DNA of 64,000 bases from an uncultured Flavobacteriales bacterium (lineage in GTDB: Bacteria; Bacteroidota; Bacteroidia; Flavobacteriales_E; Vicingaceae), in contig CAJXMH010000006.1 of the NCBI GenBank assembly GCA_913056345.1, positions 62,001 through 126,000 on the forward strand, written 5' to 3'. Below are positions 32,905 to 41,788 of the stretch, in pieces. Within the stretch, counting starts at the first letter, position 1. The number at the start of each line of letters is the position of its first letter. The position numbers and the translations under genes were made by a program. Below the pieces are notes generated by a model. That model was not told the DNA's origin and did not search any database. It saw nothing but the letters and a program-made list of their open reading frames with translations.

Positions 32905-34353
32905 TTGAAGACATCTTCTAAATTCATCCTAAAATCTTTTGCCTCTCCCTTTTTGGCCACGTTCTTCATCTCACTTTTTGTACTTCTCATGCAATTTGTG
33001 TGGAAATATATTGATGAAATGGTCGGAAAAGGGCTAGAATGGACAGTAATTGCCGAACTTCTGATCTACGTTTCTGCTAGCTTAGTTCCAATGGCCTTGC
33101 CACTAGCTATTCTACTTTCGTCTATTATGACCATGGGCAACCTTGGTGAAAATTATGAACTCGTTGCTTTCAAGTCAGCAGGAATTTCACTTAAAAGGGT
33201 ACTACGACCTCTAGTGGTGACTGTCCTTTTGCTTAGCGGTCTAGCTTTTGTTTTTTCAAATTATTGGTTACCAGTAGCCAATCTGAAAAGTAAATCGCTG
33301 CTGTATGACGTAAAAGAACAAAAACCGACAATGGATATTAGACCTGGAATCTTTAGCAGCGAGCTTGACGACTACACTATACGGGTAAAAGATAAAAAGA
33401 CGATTGATGAGGTGGAACACCTTTATGATGTATTGATCTATGACCACAGCGATGGGAAGGGCAACCGATCTGTGATTACAGCAGAGGAGGGAATTATGAC
33501 CGTAACAGCAGACAAACGCTTTATCGAATTCAGGCTATTCAATGGCGAAAGTTATGATGAAGAAAAAGATGGCTCTAGAAATCGGACTTACCCCCTAGCT
33601 CGGTCTACCTTTAAAGAGAATTTAATTCGATTTGACTTGTCACAGTTTGCTTTAAATAGAACGGATGAGGATCTTTTCAAGACCAACTTCAAGATGTTAA
33701 ACTTAAAGCAGCTAGATGAAGCCATTGATACGCTTAACAAACTCAAAAAGAAACATGTTTCCTCCACCAAGAAAAGCCTGAAGAAAGCTTTTTTCCATTA
33801 TGCAAACTTCAATCAAAAGAATTTTCCTCAAAAAAAGATTGATCGAAAAATGCAGCTAGATGATTTTGTGACTTCCCTGCCAAGAAATAAGCAAAAACAA
33901 GTATTGGTTACAGCCACTAACTTAAGCCGAAACACCAAATCTCGCTTAAGCACCATGGCTGAAGACCTCTACAACCGAAACAAATACATTAACTACCATA
34001 AGATCTATTGGCATAAAAAGCTAACGCTATCTTTTGCATGTTTTATCTTATTTCTCATTGGAGCGCCTCTTGGTGCTATTATAAGAAAAGGCGGATTGGG
34101 TATGCCTATTGTTATCTCTGTTGTTTTCTTTTTAATCTTTCACATCTTAAGCATTTCGGGAGAGAAGATGTCTAAAGAAGGAGCTATCCCGGTTGTTCAA
34201 GGGATGTGGATGGCTTCTGCAATATTGTTTCCTATTGGTTTATTTTTCACCTTTAAAGCCACCTCCGATTCTAATTTACTTCAGTGGGACAGTTATGGCA
34301 ATTTCTTTAAAAAGCTTTTTGGTAAGTCGAAAAAAAACAAGGCAGTCCAATGA
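32905..34353 (+). CDS. LptF/LptG-family lipopolysaccharide export permease
   Basis: 482-aa inner-membrane permease of the YjgP/YjgQ family, part of the ABC machine that pulls LPS from the inner membrane to the Lpt bridge. Three N-terminal helices ('FASPFLATFFISLFVLLMQF', 'LIYVSASLVPMALPLAILLSSIMTMGNL', 'VVTVLLLSGLAFVFSN'), a periplasmic jellyroll (about 130-330) and three C-terminal helices ('LTLSFACFILFLIGAPLGAIIRKGG' onwards). The TTG start is favoured: no in-frame ATG exists upstream, and the next ATG would delete the first helix. Overlaps the following glycosyltransferase gene by ATGA. Confidence 0.88.
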   Translation: MKTSSKFILKSFASPFLATFFISLFVLLMQFVWKYIDEMVGKGLEWTVIAELLIYVSASLVPMALPLAILLSSIMTMGNLGENYELVAFKSAGISLKRVLRPLVVTVLLLSGLAFVFSNYWLPVANLKSKSLLYDVKEQKPTMDIRPGIFSSELDDYTIRVKDKKTIDEVEHLYDVLIYDHSDGKGNRSVITAEEGIMTVTADKRFIEFRLFNGESYDEEKDGSRNRTYPLARSTFKENLIRFDLSQFALNRTDEDLFKTNFKMLNLKQLDEAIDTLNKLKKKHVSSTKKSLKKAFFHYANFNQKNFPQKKIDRKMQLDDFVTSLPRNKQKQVLVTATNLSRNTKSRLSTMAEDLYNRNKYINYHKIYWHKKLTLSFACFILFLIGAPLGAIIRKGGLGMPIVISVVFFLIFHILSISGEKMSKEGAIPVVQGMWMASAILFPIGLFFTFKATSDSNLLQWDSYGNFFKKLFGKSKKNKAVQ

Positions 34354-35522
34354 AATTAGGGGTATTACTATCACGTGTGCCTTACCCCCTAGAAAAGGGT
34401 GATAAACTACGAGCCTACCACCAGATTAGAGTTCTTTCCAAAGAGCACGAAATTTACCTCTGTGCGCTTAATGCAGGTAAGCTTCATCCAAAGGCCATAG
34501 AGGAGTTAAAACCTTATTGCAAAGAAATAAAGATCGTATCCCTTACACGTTTTGGAATATTCATCAACTTGGTTTATAGTCTGATCTTTACAAACCTGCC
34601 GCTTCAAGTTGCCTATTTTTTTAATCGAAAAGCGAAGCAGAGTATCTTAACCTATTTCAGCAAGCACAAAATTGATCACTTATATTGCCAACTAATTCGA
34701 GTGAGCGAGTATGTAAAAGATTATCATGAGGTTCCCAAAACCCTTGATTATATGGATGCACTTTCTCGCGGAATGGAAAGGCGGATTGATCAAGCTAAAT
34801 ATGGGCTTAAAGGTTTATTTAAAATTGAATCAACTCGCTTAAAGCGCTACGAGCATTTTATTTTCTCAGCTTTCCAACACAAAACGATTATCTCTGAGCA
34901 GGATCGCGATCTGATTGTTCATGCGCAAAACCAAAACATAAAAATTATCCGAAACGGAGTTGATCAAGATTTTTTCTATCCGAAAAAATGCGTAAAAAAA
35001 TATGATCTGCTCTTTACTGGTAATATGTCTTACCCACCTAATGTAGACAGTGTAGAATACTTAGTAAATAAAGTAATGCCCTTGGTTTGGAAAGTTAAGC
35101 CTGAGCTAAGACTAGCAATTGTTGGCGCAAACCCCAGTAGCCGGGTGGAAAAATTGGCTGAATCACGGGTGATCGTTAGTGGATGGGTAGACGACATTCG
35201 AGATTATTATGCTGCATCTCGAATCTTCATTGCTCCGATGCAAATTGGCACAGGGCTTCAAAATAAGTTGTTAGAAGCCATGGCTATGAAAATTCCATGT
35301 ATCACTTCAACTTTAGCTAACAATGCTCTTGGTGGAGCCCATGGACAAAACATTTTGATTGGGAAAGAAGCAACTGATTATACATCCTTGATCATTGACC
35401 TAATTGATCGAACAGAACTTGGACACGATTTGGCAGAAGAAGCCTATAAACTGATTAATCAACAATATACTTGGGAAGGAAGCACAAAAGCTTTAGAAGC
35501 CCTATTTTTAACCTCCAAATAA
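34350..35522 (+). CDS. Family 4-type glycosyltransferase
   Basis: 390-aa GT-B glycosyltransferase, cytoplasmic face. N-terminal 'LLSRVPYPLEKGDKLRAYHQIRVLSKEHEIYLCAL' is typical of GT4 enzymes of the Stp1/TIGR03087-like group; the donor domain shows 'YDLLFTGNMSYPPNVDSVEYLV', 'LRLAIVGANPS', 'VIVSGWVDDIRDYYAASRIFIAPMQIGTGLQNKLLEAMAMKIPCITST', which holds the conserved E for nucleotide-sugar binding. It overlaps the LptF/G gene and precedes dapD by 7 bp, so it probably acts in envelope glycan synthesis; the sugar is unknown. Confidence 0.85.
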   Translation: MKLGVLLSRVPYPLEKGDKLRAYHQIRVLSKEHEIYLCALNAGKLHPKAIEELKPYCKEIKIVSLTRFGIFINLVYSLIFTNLPLQVAYFFNRKAKQSILTYFSKHKIDHLYCQLIRVSEYVKDYHEVPKTLDYMDALSRGMERRIDQAKYGLKGLFKIESTRLKRYEHFIFSAFQHKTIISEQDRDLIVHAQNQNIKIIRNGVDQDFFYPKKCVKKYDLLFTGNMSYPPNVDSVEYLVNKVMPLVWKVKPELRLAIVGANPSSRVEKLAESRVIVSGWVDDIRDYYAASRIFIAPMQIGTGLQNKLLEAMAMKIPCITSTLANNALGGAHGQNILIGKEATDYTSLIIDLIDRTELGHDLAEEAYKLINQQYTWEGSTKALEALFLTSK

Positions 35523-35529
35523 AAATTTA

Positions 35530-36342
35530 ATGACTTTACAACAAACCATAGAAGCTGCATGGGAGAATAGAGAACTTTTGAAAGAAAAGGAAACCGTTAA
35601 GGCTATAGAAAAGGTAATCTCACTAATTGATGAAGGAGAACTGCGCTGCGCTGAACCAACAGATGATGGTTGGCAAGTAAATGAGTGGGTAAAAAAGGCG
35701 GTAGTGCTTTATTTCCCTATTCGAGAAATGGAAACCATTGAATTGGGACCCTTTGAATTTCACGATAAGATGGCCTTAAAAGGAAATTATGCCAAAAAGG
35801 GCGTTCGAGTAGTTCCTCATGCCATAGCACGTTATGGCTCCTATATTTCTAAAGGTGTAGTTATGATGCCTTCCTATGTAAATATTGGCGCTTATGTTGA
35901 CCAAGGCACCATGGTTGATACTTGGGCTACAGTTGGTAGCTGTGCTCAAATAGGAAAGAATGTTCACCTGAGCGGTGGGGTTGGTATAGGTGGCGTACTT
36001 GAGCCTCTCCAAGCAGCTCCTGTTATAATTGAAGACGGTTGTTTCATCGGCTCAAGATGTATTGTAGTTGAAGGTGTTCGGCTTGAAAAAGAAGCAGTAT
36101 TAGGAGCAAATGTAGTGCTCACTAAATCTACAAAGATTATTGATGTAAGTGGAGATGAAGCAGTGCACCATGAAGGTTATGTCCCAGCTCGGTCTGTCGT
36201 AATCCCAGGTTCATACACCAAAAAATTTCCGGCAGGAGAGTACCAAGTACCCTGTGCCTTGATCATTGGAAAACGAAAAGAAAGTACTGACCTTAAAACC
36301 TCACTGAACCAAGTGCTGCGCGACTTTGAAGTAGCTGTTTAA
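35530..36342 (+). CDS. dapD: Tetrahydrodipicolinate N-succinyltransferase
   Basis: 270-aa trimeric left-handed beta-helix enzyme of the succinylase lysine/diaminopimelate pathway, transferring succinyl from succinyl-CoA. Seen: 'IDEGELRCAEPTDDGWQVNEWVKKAVVLYFPI' N-terminal domain, hexapeptide repeats 'GVVMMPSYVNIGAYVDQGTMVDTWATVGSCAQIGKNVHLSGGVGIGGVLEPLQAAPVIIEDGCFIGSRCIVVEGV', all DapD hallmarks. Start ATG at 35530 gives the family length. It shares the window with dapA (39069), the earlier step. Confidence 0.96.
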   Translation: MTLQQTIEAAWENRELLKEKETVKAIEKVISLIDEGELRCAEPTDDGWQVNEWVKKAVVLYFPIREMETIELGPFEFHDKMALKGNYAKKGVRVVPHAIARYGSYISKGVVMMPSYVNIGAYVDQGTMVDTWATVGSCAQIGKNVHLSGGVGIGGVLEPLQAAPVIIEDGCFIGSRCIVVEGVRLEKEAVLGANVVLTKSTKIIDVSGDEAVHHEGYVPARSVVIPGSYTKKFPAGEYQVPCALIIGKRKESTDLKTSLNQVLRDFEVAV

Positions 36343-36345
36343 GAA

Positions 36346-37359
36346 ATGAAAAGGTTTTTGATCATACAAACAGCTTTTATTGGAGACGTAATTCTTGCTA
36401 CAGTAATCATTGAAAAGTTGCATGCGTTCTATCCTGATGCAGAGATCGACTTTTTAGTGAGAAAAGGAAATGGCCAACTCTTAAAAGGTCACCCCCACCT
36501 TCATCAAGTGCTTGTATGGAAAAAACAACAGAATAAGTATGGAAATTTATTGCGACTAGTTCACCTAGTGAGAAGAAAGCAATATGACGTTGTAGTCAAT
36601 GTACAACGCTTTTTTGCTTCTGGCATGCTCACTGCACTTTCAGGCGCTAAAACTACCATTGGTTTCGCCAAAAATCCGTGGTCGCCTTTTTTTAGCCATA
36701 AAATAGGCCACAGGCTAAAGGGGCAACATGAAACCTCGCGCAATCTATCTTTAGTCACGGATCTGACTGATAAGAAATGGGTGGCTCCCAAGCTCTACCC
36801 AAGAAAACAAGACTATGCATCCATTTCGAAGTATCAGGTTCTCCCCTATTTATGCATGGCGCCCACTTCAGTTTGGCAAACCAAAGAATGGCCTGCAGTT
36901 AAATGGGTTGAACTTATTCTTGCTCAAGATGATGAATGGATCATCTACTTACTAGGAGGTCCCAATGATTATGACGCTTGTCAAGAAATAGTGGAAATGA
37001 GCGAACGTAAAAACCTCATTAACCTTGCCGGTAAACTAAATTTCTTAGAATCAGCAGCTCTCATGCAAAAAGCCGCTATGAACTACGTAAATGATTCAGC
37101 TCCTATGCATATGGCATCATCTACGAACGCGCCGACAAATGCCATATTTTGCTCCACTATACCCTCATTTGGATTTGGTCCACTTGGAAAAGGTTCTAAG
37201 ATTATTGAGACGGAAGAGAAACTTGCCTGTCGACCATGTGGCCTGCACGGAAAAAAGAAATGTCCTTTAGATCATTTTAATTGTGCCTATACCATCAAAA
37301 AAAATCAATTTGATCTTCTACCTTACCCTAAAGGAATGAACAAAGAGATGGAAGCGTAG
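36346..37359 (+). CDS. Glycosyltransferase family 9 (heptosyltransferase-like)
   Basis: 337 aa, GT-B fold as in ADP-heptose:LPS heptosyltransferases. 'FLIIQTAFIGDVILATVIIEKLHAFYPDAEIDFLVRKGN' opens the protein with the conserved GD; later 'LCMAPTSVWQTKEWPAVKWVELI', 'IYLLGGPND' and 'YVNDSAPMHMASSTNAPTNAIFCST' (donor site D-S-x-x-M-H). A Cys-rich C-terminal segment 'LACRPCGLHGKKKCPLDHFNCA' is common in the family. Lies 3 bp after dapD; with the LptF/G and GT4 genes it forms an LPS-related run. Confidence 0.88.
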   Translation: MKRFLIIQTAFIGDVILATVIIEKLHAFYPDAEIDFLVRKGNGQLLKGHPHLHQVLVWKKQQNKYGNLLRLVHLVRRKQYDVVVNVQRFFASGMLTALSGAKTTIGFAKNPWSPFFSHKIGHRLKGQHETSRNLSLVTDLTDKKWVAPKLYPRKQDYASISKYQVLPYLCMAPTSVWQTKEWPAVKWVELILAQDDEWIIYLLGGPNDYDACQEIVEMSERKNLINLAGKLNFLESAALMQKAAMNYVNDSAPMHMASSTNAPTNAIFCSTIPSFGFGPLGKGSKIIETEEKLACRPCGLHGKKKCPLDHFNCAYTIKKNQFDLLPYPKGMNKEMEA

Positions 37360-37360
37360 C

Positions 37361-38146
37361 TTAGGCTATGCTATGCTGTTTGATGAACCCAATTGACTTT
37401 TCATTAAAAACATTTGGCTGGTCAATGTTAACAACGTGTCCACATTCCGGAATGATATGTAAAAAGGCATTTTTGTGTTCCTCTACTAACTTTTGAATAC
37501 TGGGTAAGAACATGTAATCCTCTTCACCCATAACATAGAGACTTGGCGCTTTAATGGTATTGAGTCGAAAAAACTTGAGTAAAGGATTAACTTCAGCCAC
37601 TAGCGCGAACCATCTTTTAAATTCTTTTTGATCTAACTTTCTAGCTTCTCTTATAAAAATATTTCTTGAAGTGGAATGCTGCTTTCTTGGTAAAATGACA
37701 TAGGCAAAGAGTTTATACAGCAGCATGTAGGGTATAACCGATTTTAATAGATTTCCCGCATTCATTAGAAACTGTCCCCTGAAATTGATTTTCATTACTG
37801 CACCCCCTAAGATTAAGCTTTTTATACGTGCAGGGTGATGTTCAGCAATGTCTCTAATGATGATGGTACCCATAGAAATACCAATCATATGGGTACTTTG
37901 GATGTTTAAATGGTCAAGCACTTGGATCACATCCTCTCTTACAATATCAAAGTTGTAAGAACGAATTTTTTGATACAAATTCGATTTTGACTTGCCGTGA
38001 CCTCTTAAGTCAATTAGCAAAACGTTGAACTGGGCTCTAAAAGCCCTCATTTGCTTAAACCAAATGGAACTGCTACCACCTGCACCATGAATAAAGGTGA
38101 CAAATTCTTTCGAACTCTCATGCCGATGTAATTGATAATGGAGCAT
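37361..38146 (-). CDS. Alpha/beta-fold hydrolase
   Basis: 261 aa with the hydrolase triad arrangement: oxyanion turn 'FIHGAGGSSSIWFKQM', nucleophile Ser in GISMGT (about residue 95), acid in 'YVMGEEDYMF', and His in 'IPECGHVVNIDQP'. A helical cap lies at about 130-185. Cytoplasmic, no signal peptide. Substrate cannot be read from the motifs; esterase, lipase or peroxidase-like relatives exist. It is convergent with the GT9 gene (stop codons 1 bp apart). Confidence 0.8.
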   Translation of the reverse strand: MLHYQLHRHESSKEFVTFIHGAGGSSSIWFKQMRAFRAQFNVLLIDLRGHGKSKSNLYQKIRSYNFDIVREDVIQVLDHLNIQSTHMIGISMGTIIIRDIAEHHPARIKSLILGGAVMKINFRGQFLMNAGNLLKSVIPYMLLYKLFAYVILPRKQHSTSRNIFIREARKLDQKEFKRWFALVAEVNPLLKFFRLNTIKAPSLYVMGEEDYMFLPSIQKLVEEHKNAFLHIIPECGHVVNIDQPNVFNEKSIGFIKQHSIA

Positions 38147-38181
38147 ATTATTTTAACAACTTACTTTAGAAGGAGTTTAAC

Positions 38182-39069
38182 TCACTTAATTTGAGCAATT
38201 CGATTCATTTCCTTTTTTATTTTCCCTTTCAAATCCTGACTTACAGGCCATAAAGGCATCCTTAGGTTGTCTTCACAAAGTTGCAAATTTGACAAGGCTG
38301 CTTTAACTCCTCCAGGATTACCTTCTTCAAAAAGTAAATCTATTAATTTTTTTAAGCGATAGTGCAAGTCTCTTGCCTGATCTATATTTCCTTTTAAAGT
38401 CAAGCGGACCATCTCACTAAATTCATTGGGATAGGCATTGGCAACTACCGAGATTACACCTGCTCCACCGCAGGCCACGATTGGAAAAGTGAGACCATCT
38501 TCTCCTGAGATAACAAGAAAGTCAGCTGGTTTGTCTTGTATTATTGCCATTACTTGGTCTAAGTCTGCCGAGGCCTCTTTAACACCGATAATGTTTTCAA
38601 AATCATGGGCAAGTCGCAAGCAAGTATCCGCATTAATGTTGGAAGCAGTTCGTCCAGGAACATTATACAAAATAATAGGCTTATCGGTAGCTTCCGCTAG
38701 CGCCTTATAATGCTGATAGATGCCTTCTTGACTGGGTTTATTGTAGTAAGGACTAGCAGAAAGGATTGCCGAAAATTCGCTCAGGTCAGTTTGCTCAATC
38801 TTCTGCTTCAGGGCTTCAGTATTATTACCTCCCATGCCTAAAACTAAGGGCAGGCGCTTTTGATTAGCATCGATGACAGTTTCAATCACACTTTGCTGCT
38901 CTTTTTCAGATAAAGTGGCAGTTTCTCCGGTTGTGCCCAAAACTACAAGATACTCTACCCCACCCTGAATTAAATCTTCCACTAGATTCTTAAGGGCGGA
39001 ATAATCGACCGCTTTATTTTGGTCAAAGGGTGTAACTAGGGCTACTCCTGTACCTTTTAATGCTTTCAT
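38182..39069 (-). CDS. dapA: 4-hydroxy-tetrahydrodipicolinate synthase
   Basis: 295-aa TIM-barrel aldolase condensing pyruvate with aspartate semialdehyde. Schiff-base lysine K164 in GVKEASAD, proton-relay Tyr Y135 in LYNVPGRT, 'LGTTGETATLSEKE' (T47-T48 substrate loop) and 'SPYYNKPSQEGIYQHY'. Start at MKALKGTGVALVTPF, 1 bp after the stop of the DUF6913-like gene; the frame is open 12 bp further into that gene. Provides diaminopimelate for wall and lysine together with dapD nearby. Confidence 0.95.
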   Translation of the reverse strand: MKALKGTGVALVTPFDQNKAVDYSALKNLVEDLIQGGVEYLVVLGTTGETATLSEKEQQSVIETVIDANQKRLPLVLGMGGNNTEALKQKIEQTDLSEFSAILSASPYYNKPSQEGIYQHYKALAEATDKPIILYNVPGRTASNINADTCLRLAHDFENIIGVKEASADLDQVMAIIQDKPADFLVISGEDGLTFPIVACGGAGVISVVANAYPNEFSEMVRLTLKGNIDQARDLHYRLKKLIDLLFEEGNPGGVKAALSNLQLCEDNLRMPLWPVSQDLKGKIKKEMNRIAQIK

Positions 39070-39070
39070 A

Positions 39071-39607
39071 TTAGGATGCAATTTTTTGATTGATAATGGC
39101 TAAGTATTTTTTCAATTCTTTAGTCAGACTTTCGAGCTTAGTCGTTTCTAACTTGATCGTTAATTCACAAATTTGGTCGCGGTATGAGCCTGTAGCACCC
39201 ACCTTAAAGTTTGATTTTGATAAAGCAGCAAGGTATTCCAAGCAAAAGTGATCGTAGATATTTAGATCGATCAGTATGTCTGCTTCATCAAGTAAAATCT
39301 TTTTTGATTGGCTTAAGTTAGGCTGCTTTAACCAATTGAGCTCATTAGAAGTAAAATAGAAATAGTTCAATTCTTCTTTTGGTGCTTGATCGGTTTTACT
39401 CTTAAGCTTGTAGTATCCAAAAGAACTTACTTTCACCCCTTCCTCCTTCAGAAAACGAGCAAAATTTCGCACTGTGTCCTCATCTTCCTTTTTGCTCGAA
39501 TCGTAGAGGATTATCGCTGTATTGGCGCTATTTAGGTTGTGCGTAACCACTTTACGCTGCATTTTTTTGATTTTCTGCTTTAAAAGCAATTTGGCCAACC
39601 ATTTCAT
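39071..39607 (-). CDS. DUF6913-like protein of unknown function
   Basis: 178 aa, basic N-terminal helix ('KWLAKLLLKQKIKKMQRKV'), then an alternating alpha/beta domain: 'SANTAIILYDSSKKEDEDTVRNFARFLKEEGVKVSSFGYYKL', 'LNYFYFTSNELNWL' and 'ILLDEADILIDLNIYDHFCLEYLAALSKSNFKVG'. I know this type of protein only as a conserved Bacteroidota hypothetical next to dapA. No catalytic motif is visible. It sits 1 bp before dapA and 9 bp after the DUF721 gene, so it belongs to the recF-DUF721-dapA transcript. Confidence 0.65.
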   Translation of the reverse strand: MKWLAKLLLKQKIKKMQRKVVTHNLNSANTAIILYDSSKKEDEDTVRNFARFLKEEGVKVSSFGYYKLKSKTDQAPKEELNYFYFTSNELNWLKQPNLSQSKKILLDEADILIDLNIYDHFCLEYLAALSKSNFKVGATGSYRDQICELTIKLETTKLESLTKELKKYLAIINQKIAS

Positions 39608-39616
39608 GCGTCTAAA

Positions 39617-39907
39617 TTATTTAAAAACAAGGGTAGAAACCATGTTCTTTCCAACCGACTGATTCAATTTTTCAATCAGTTTACTTTTAGCAAAACTCAG
39701 TTCTTGCCTCAAAGGGGCAGAATCAAGCTCAACGTAAAGTGTGCCGGATTTAAAATAAAGATCCTTTGTGTGTTTAGCGATCATAGGGCCACATACTTCA
39801 TCCCAACTTTTGAGTAAACTGATTTCATCTAATCTAGGACCTAATCCGTAGGCTTTTAATAACTGATTAATCGCTTCTTTTAAACTTTTCTCGTTTTGCT
39901 TACTCAT
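39617..39907 (-). CDS. DUF721 domain protein
   Basis: 96 aa: 'LKEAINQLLKAYGLGPRLDEISLLKSWDEVCGPMIAKHTKDLYFKSGTLYVELDSAPLRQELSFAKSKLIEKLNQ', the DUF721 (DciA-like) core with the conserved W in 'SWDEVCG' and the 'L.V...S..LRQEL' strand. DciA-type proteins help load the replicative helicase; this short form has the domain only. It overlaps recF by 8 bp, supporting a DNA-replication link. Confidence 0.85.
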   Translation of the reverse strand: MSKQNEKSLKEAINQLLKAYGLGPRLDEISLLKSWDEVCGPMIAKHTKDLYFKSGTLYVELDSAPLRQELSFAKSKLIEKLNQSVGKNMVSTLVFK

Positions 39908-41000
39908 GTGCTTCGCCCTTTTTTATAGAGAATGTTTTATAATCAGCCCCTAAACCGTTAAAGATTTCTTTTAATCGGCTTTGGTGGGTGTCTGTTATAA
40001 AAACCTGTCCAAACCAATCTCTTTGTACTACCGACATGAGATGACTAACACGTTCTTGATCTAGCTTATCAAAAATATCATCTAATAACAAAATCGGAGC
40101 CACCTCTTTTACTTCTTTCAAGTATTCTGCCTGAGCAAGCTTTAGAGCTAATAGATAGGTTTTTTGTTGACCTTGTGAACCAAACTTCTTCATCGGAAAA
40201 CCAGCCAATTCAAAGCCCAAGTCATCTTTATGAATTCCACAAGTGCTATAAGTCCGTCTTCTATCTTTCTCTCTACTCTCAATCAATAAACGTTCAAATT
40301 CTCCTTCTTGTAAAGGAGATATATACTGCAGGCTTACCTTTTCTTTATCACCGCTAATAAAATTATAGTGTTCTTGAAAAAGTGGGGTAAAATCTGCAAT
40401 AAAAGCAGCTCGCTTTTCAAAAATAGGTTGTCCGTATTGAATTAGTTGTTGATCCCAAATTTCTAGGCTTGCTTCATCAAAGCTTCTGATCTCCATAAAC
40501 TTTTTCAACAAGCGGTTGCGCTGTGAGAGCGCCCTGTTATATTGTATTAGATGATCTAGGTAAGTCCGATCATACTGCGAAATGATTTGATCAATGAACT
40601 TTCTGCGCACTTCACTGCCTTCTAAGATCAGTTGTGAATCTGAAGGTGAAATCATTACCAATGGAATTAAACCAATATGATCCGCAAGTTTTTCGTAATC
40701 CTTCTTGTTGCGCTTAAACTGTTTCTTTTGCCCTTTTTTAAGGCCTGCGTAAACCTTCTCAGTCTTTTCTTTTCGTTCAAATTCACCTTGCACTACCATA
40801 AATGACTCGTCATGCTTAATCAACTGACTGTCGGCAGGATTGAAGAAACTCTTACAGAAAGCCAAATAATACACTGCATCAAGTAGATTGGTTTTACCTT
40901 CTCCATTAGGCCCTAAGAAGCAGTTGATCTTAGGAGAAAGGTCTAAAGTAGCCTCTGAATAATTCTTAAAATTTAATAAGTGTAGGTGACTTAAAAACAT
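39900..41000 (-). CDS. recF: DNA replication and repair protein RecF
   Basis: 366-aa SMC-like ATPase that helps RecOR load RecA at gapped DNA. Walker A GPNGEGKTN (30-38), 'LILEGSEVRRKFIDQIISQYDRTYLDHLIQYNRALSQRNRLLK' (RecF signature), 'STCGIHKDDLGFELAG', 'FGSQGQQKTYLLALKLAQ' (ABC signature) and Walker B 'APILLLDDIFDKLDQERV'. A -7 box TACTTTTG only 7 bp before the ATG suggests a nearly leaderless mRNA. First gene of recF-DUF721-DUF6913-dapA. Confidence 0.95.
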   Translation of the reverse strand: MFLSHLHLLNFKNYSEATLDLSPKINCFLGPNGEGKTNLLDAVYYLAFCKSFFNPADSQLIKHDESFMVVQGEFERKEKTEKVYAGLKKGQKKQFKRNKKDYEKLADHIGLIPLVMISPSDSQLILEGSEVRRKFIDQIISQYDRTYLDHLIQYNRALSQRNRLLKKFMEIRSFDEASLEIWDQQLIQYGQPIFEKRAAFIADFTPLFQEHYNFISGDKEKVSLQYISPLQEGEFERLLIESREKDRRRTYSTCGIHKDDLGFELAGFPMKKFGSQGQQKTYLLALKLAQAEYLKEVKEVAPILLLDDIFDKLDQERVSHLMSVVQRDWFGQVFITDTHQSRLKEIFNGLGADYKTFSIKKGEAHE

Positions 41001-41006
41001 GGCTTA

Positions 41007-41014
41007 CAAAAGTA
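41007..41014 (-). promoter_or_regulatory. -7 promoter box TACTTTTG for recF
   Basis: Perfect TAnnTTTG on the minus strand, 6 bp before the recF ATG at 41000; transcription would start at or almost at the start codon. No -33 TTG at normal distance. Confidence 0.45.
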
Positions 41015-41050
41015 GTTAAAGAAGCTTGCTCATGAATGAAATTATGCACT

Positions 41051-41079
41051 TTGAAGAACTGAAAAAAAACTTATTTTTG
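41051..41079 (+). promoter_or_regulatory. Promoter TTG-N18-TATTTTTG
   Basis: TTG 41051-41053 and TATTTTTG 41072-41079, 18-nt spacer, 22 bp before the ATG of the TPR protein gene; divergent from the recF promoter. Confidence 0.65.
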
Positions 41080-41101
41080 CCGATTCTCAAAAGGAACCTA
41101 A

Positions 41102-41788
41102 ATGAGCAAGAACAAAGACCAAAACGAAGAAGTAATTGTAGACGTAACAGAAGTTTACAGTAAAACTGAAACCTTCATTGAAGAAAATAAAAATATCCTA
41201 TCCATAGTTGTAGCTGGGATCGCTATACTGGTTGGTGGATATTTTGCGTACACCAGCTTTTACCTCAAACCTTTGCAAGAAGAAGCAAAGCAAGAAATGT
41301 TTATGGCTGAAAAGTACTTTTCACAAGATTCTTTAAACCTAGCGATGTATGGAGATGACATGTATCCCGGTTTTATTGAAATCGCTGATGAATACGGCGC
41401 TACAAAATCAGGTAACCTCGCTCACTACTATTTAGGGGTTTGTTACTTAAGAACAGGTCAATTTGAAGCCGCTATTCAAGCCATGAAAAACTTTGATGGT
41501 TCAGATGCAATTTTAAAAGCTACCAAATTTGGAACCATCGGCGATGCCTACATGGAATTGGGAGACCTTAAAAAAGCGGTTTCAAATTATGAAAGTGCCG
41601 CTGAATCTTACAAAAATGAATTTTCTAGTCCACTGTATTTGATGAAGGCAGCAAAAACACACGAAATGATCGGTGACTATGATGAGGCAATAGCTGCATA
41701 TGAGAAGATCAAAGAAGATTACAAAGGTTCTCCGCAGGCAGGTGAAGTAGAAAAGTACATTGCCAAAGCCGAATCATTTGTTCAATAA
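41102..41788 (+). CDS. Membrane-anchored tetratricopeptide-repeat protein
   Basis: 228 aa. A 37-residue acidic cytoplasmic N-terminus, one membrane helix ('ILSIVVAGIAILVGGYFAYTSFYL', about 38-61), and a C-terminal region of about four TPRs ('LAHYYLGVCYLRTGQFEAAIQAMKNF', 'TIGDAYMELGDLKKAVSNYESAAE', 'MKAAKTHEMIGDYDEAIAAYEKI'). Layout is like YfgM, an ancillary factor of the Sec translocon, but that role is only inferred. Stop and the ribH start overlap by one base (TAATG), so the two are coupled. Confidence 0.8.
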   Translation: MSKNKDQNEEVIVDVTEVYSKTETFIEENKNILSIVVAGIAILVGGYFAYTSFYLKPLQEEAKQEMFMAEKYFSQDSLNLAMYGDDMYPGFIEIADEYGATKSGNLAHYYLGVCYLRTGQFEAAIQAMKNFDGSDAILKATKFGTIGDAYMELGDLKKAVSNYESAAESYKNEFSSPLYLMKAAKTHEMIGDYDEAIAAYEKIKEDYKGSPQAGEVEKYIAKAESFVQ

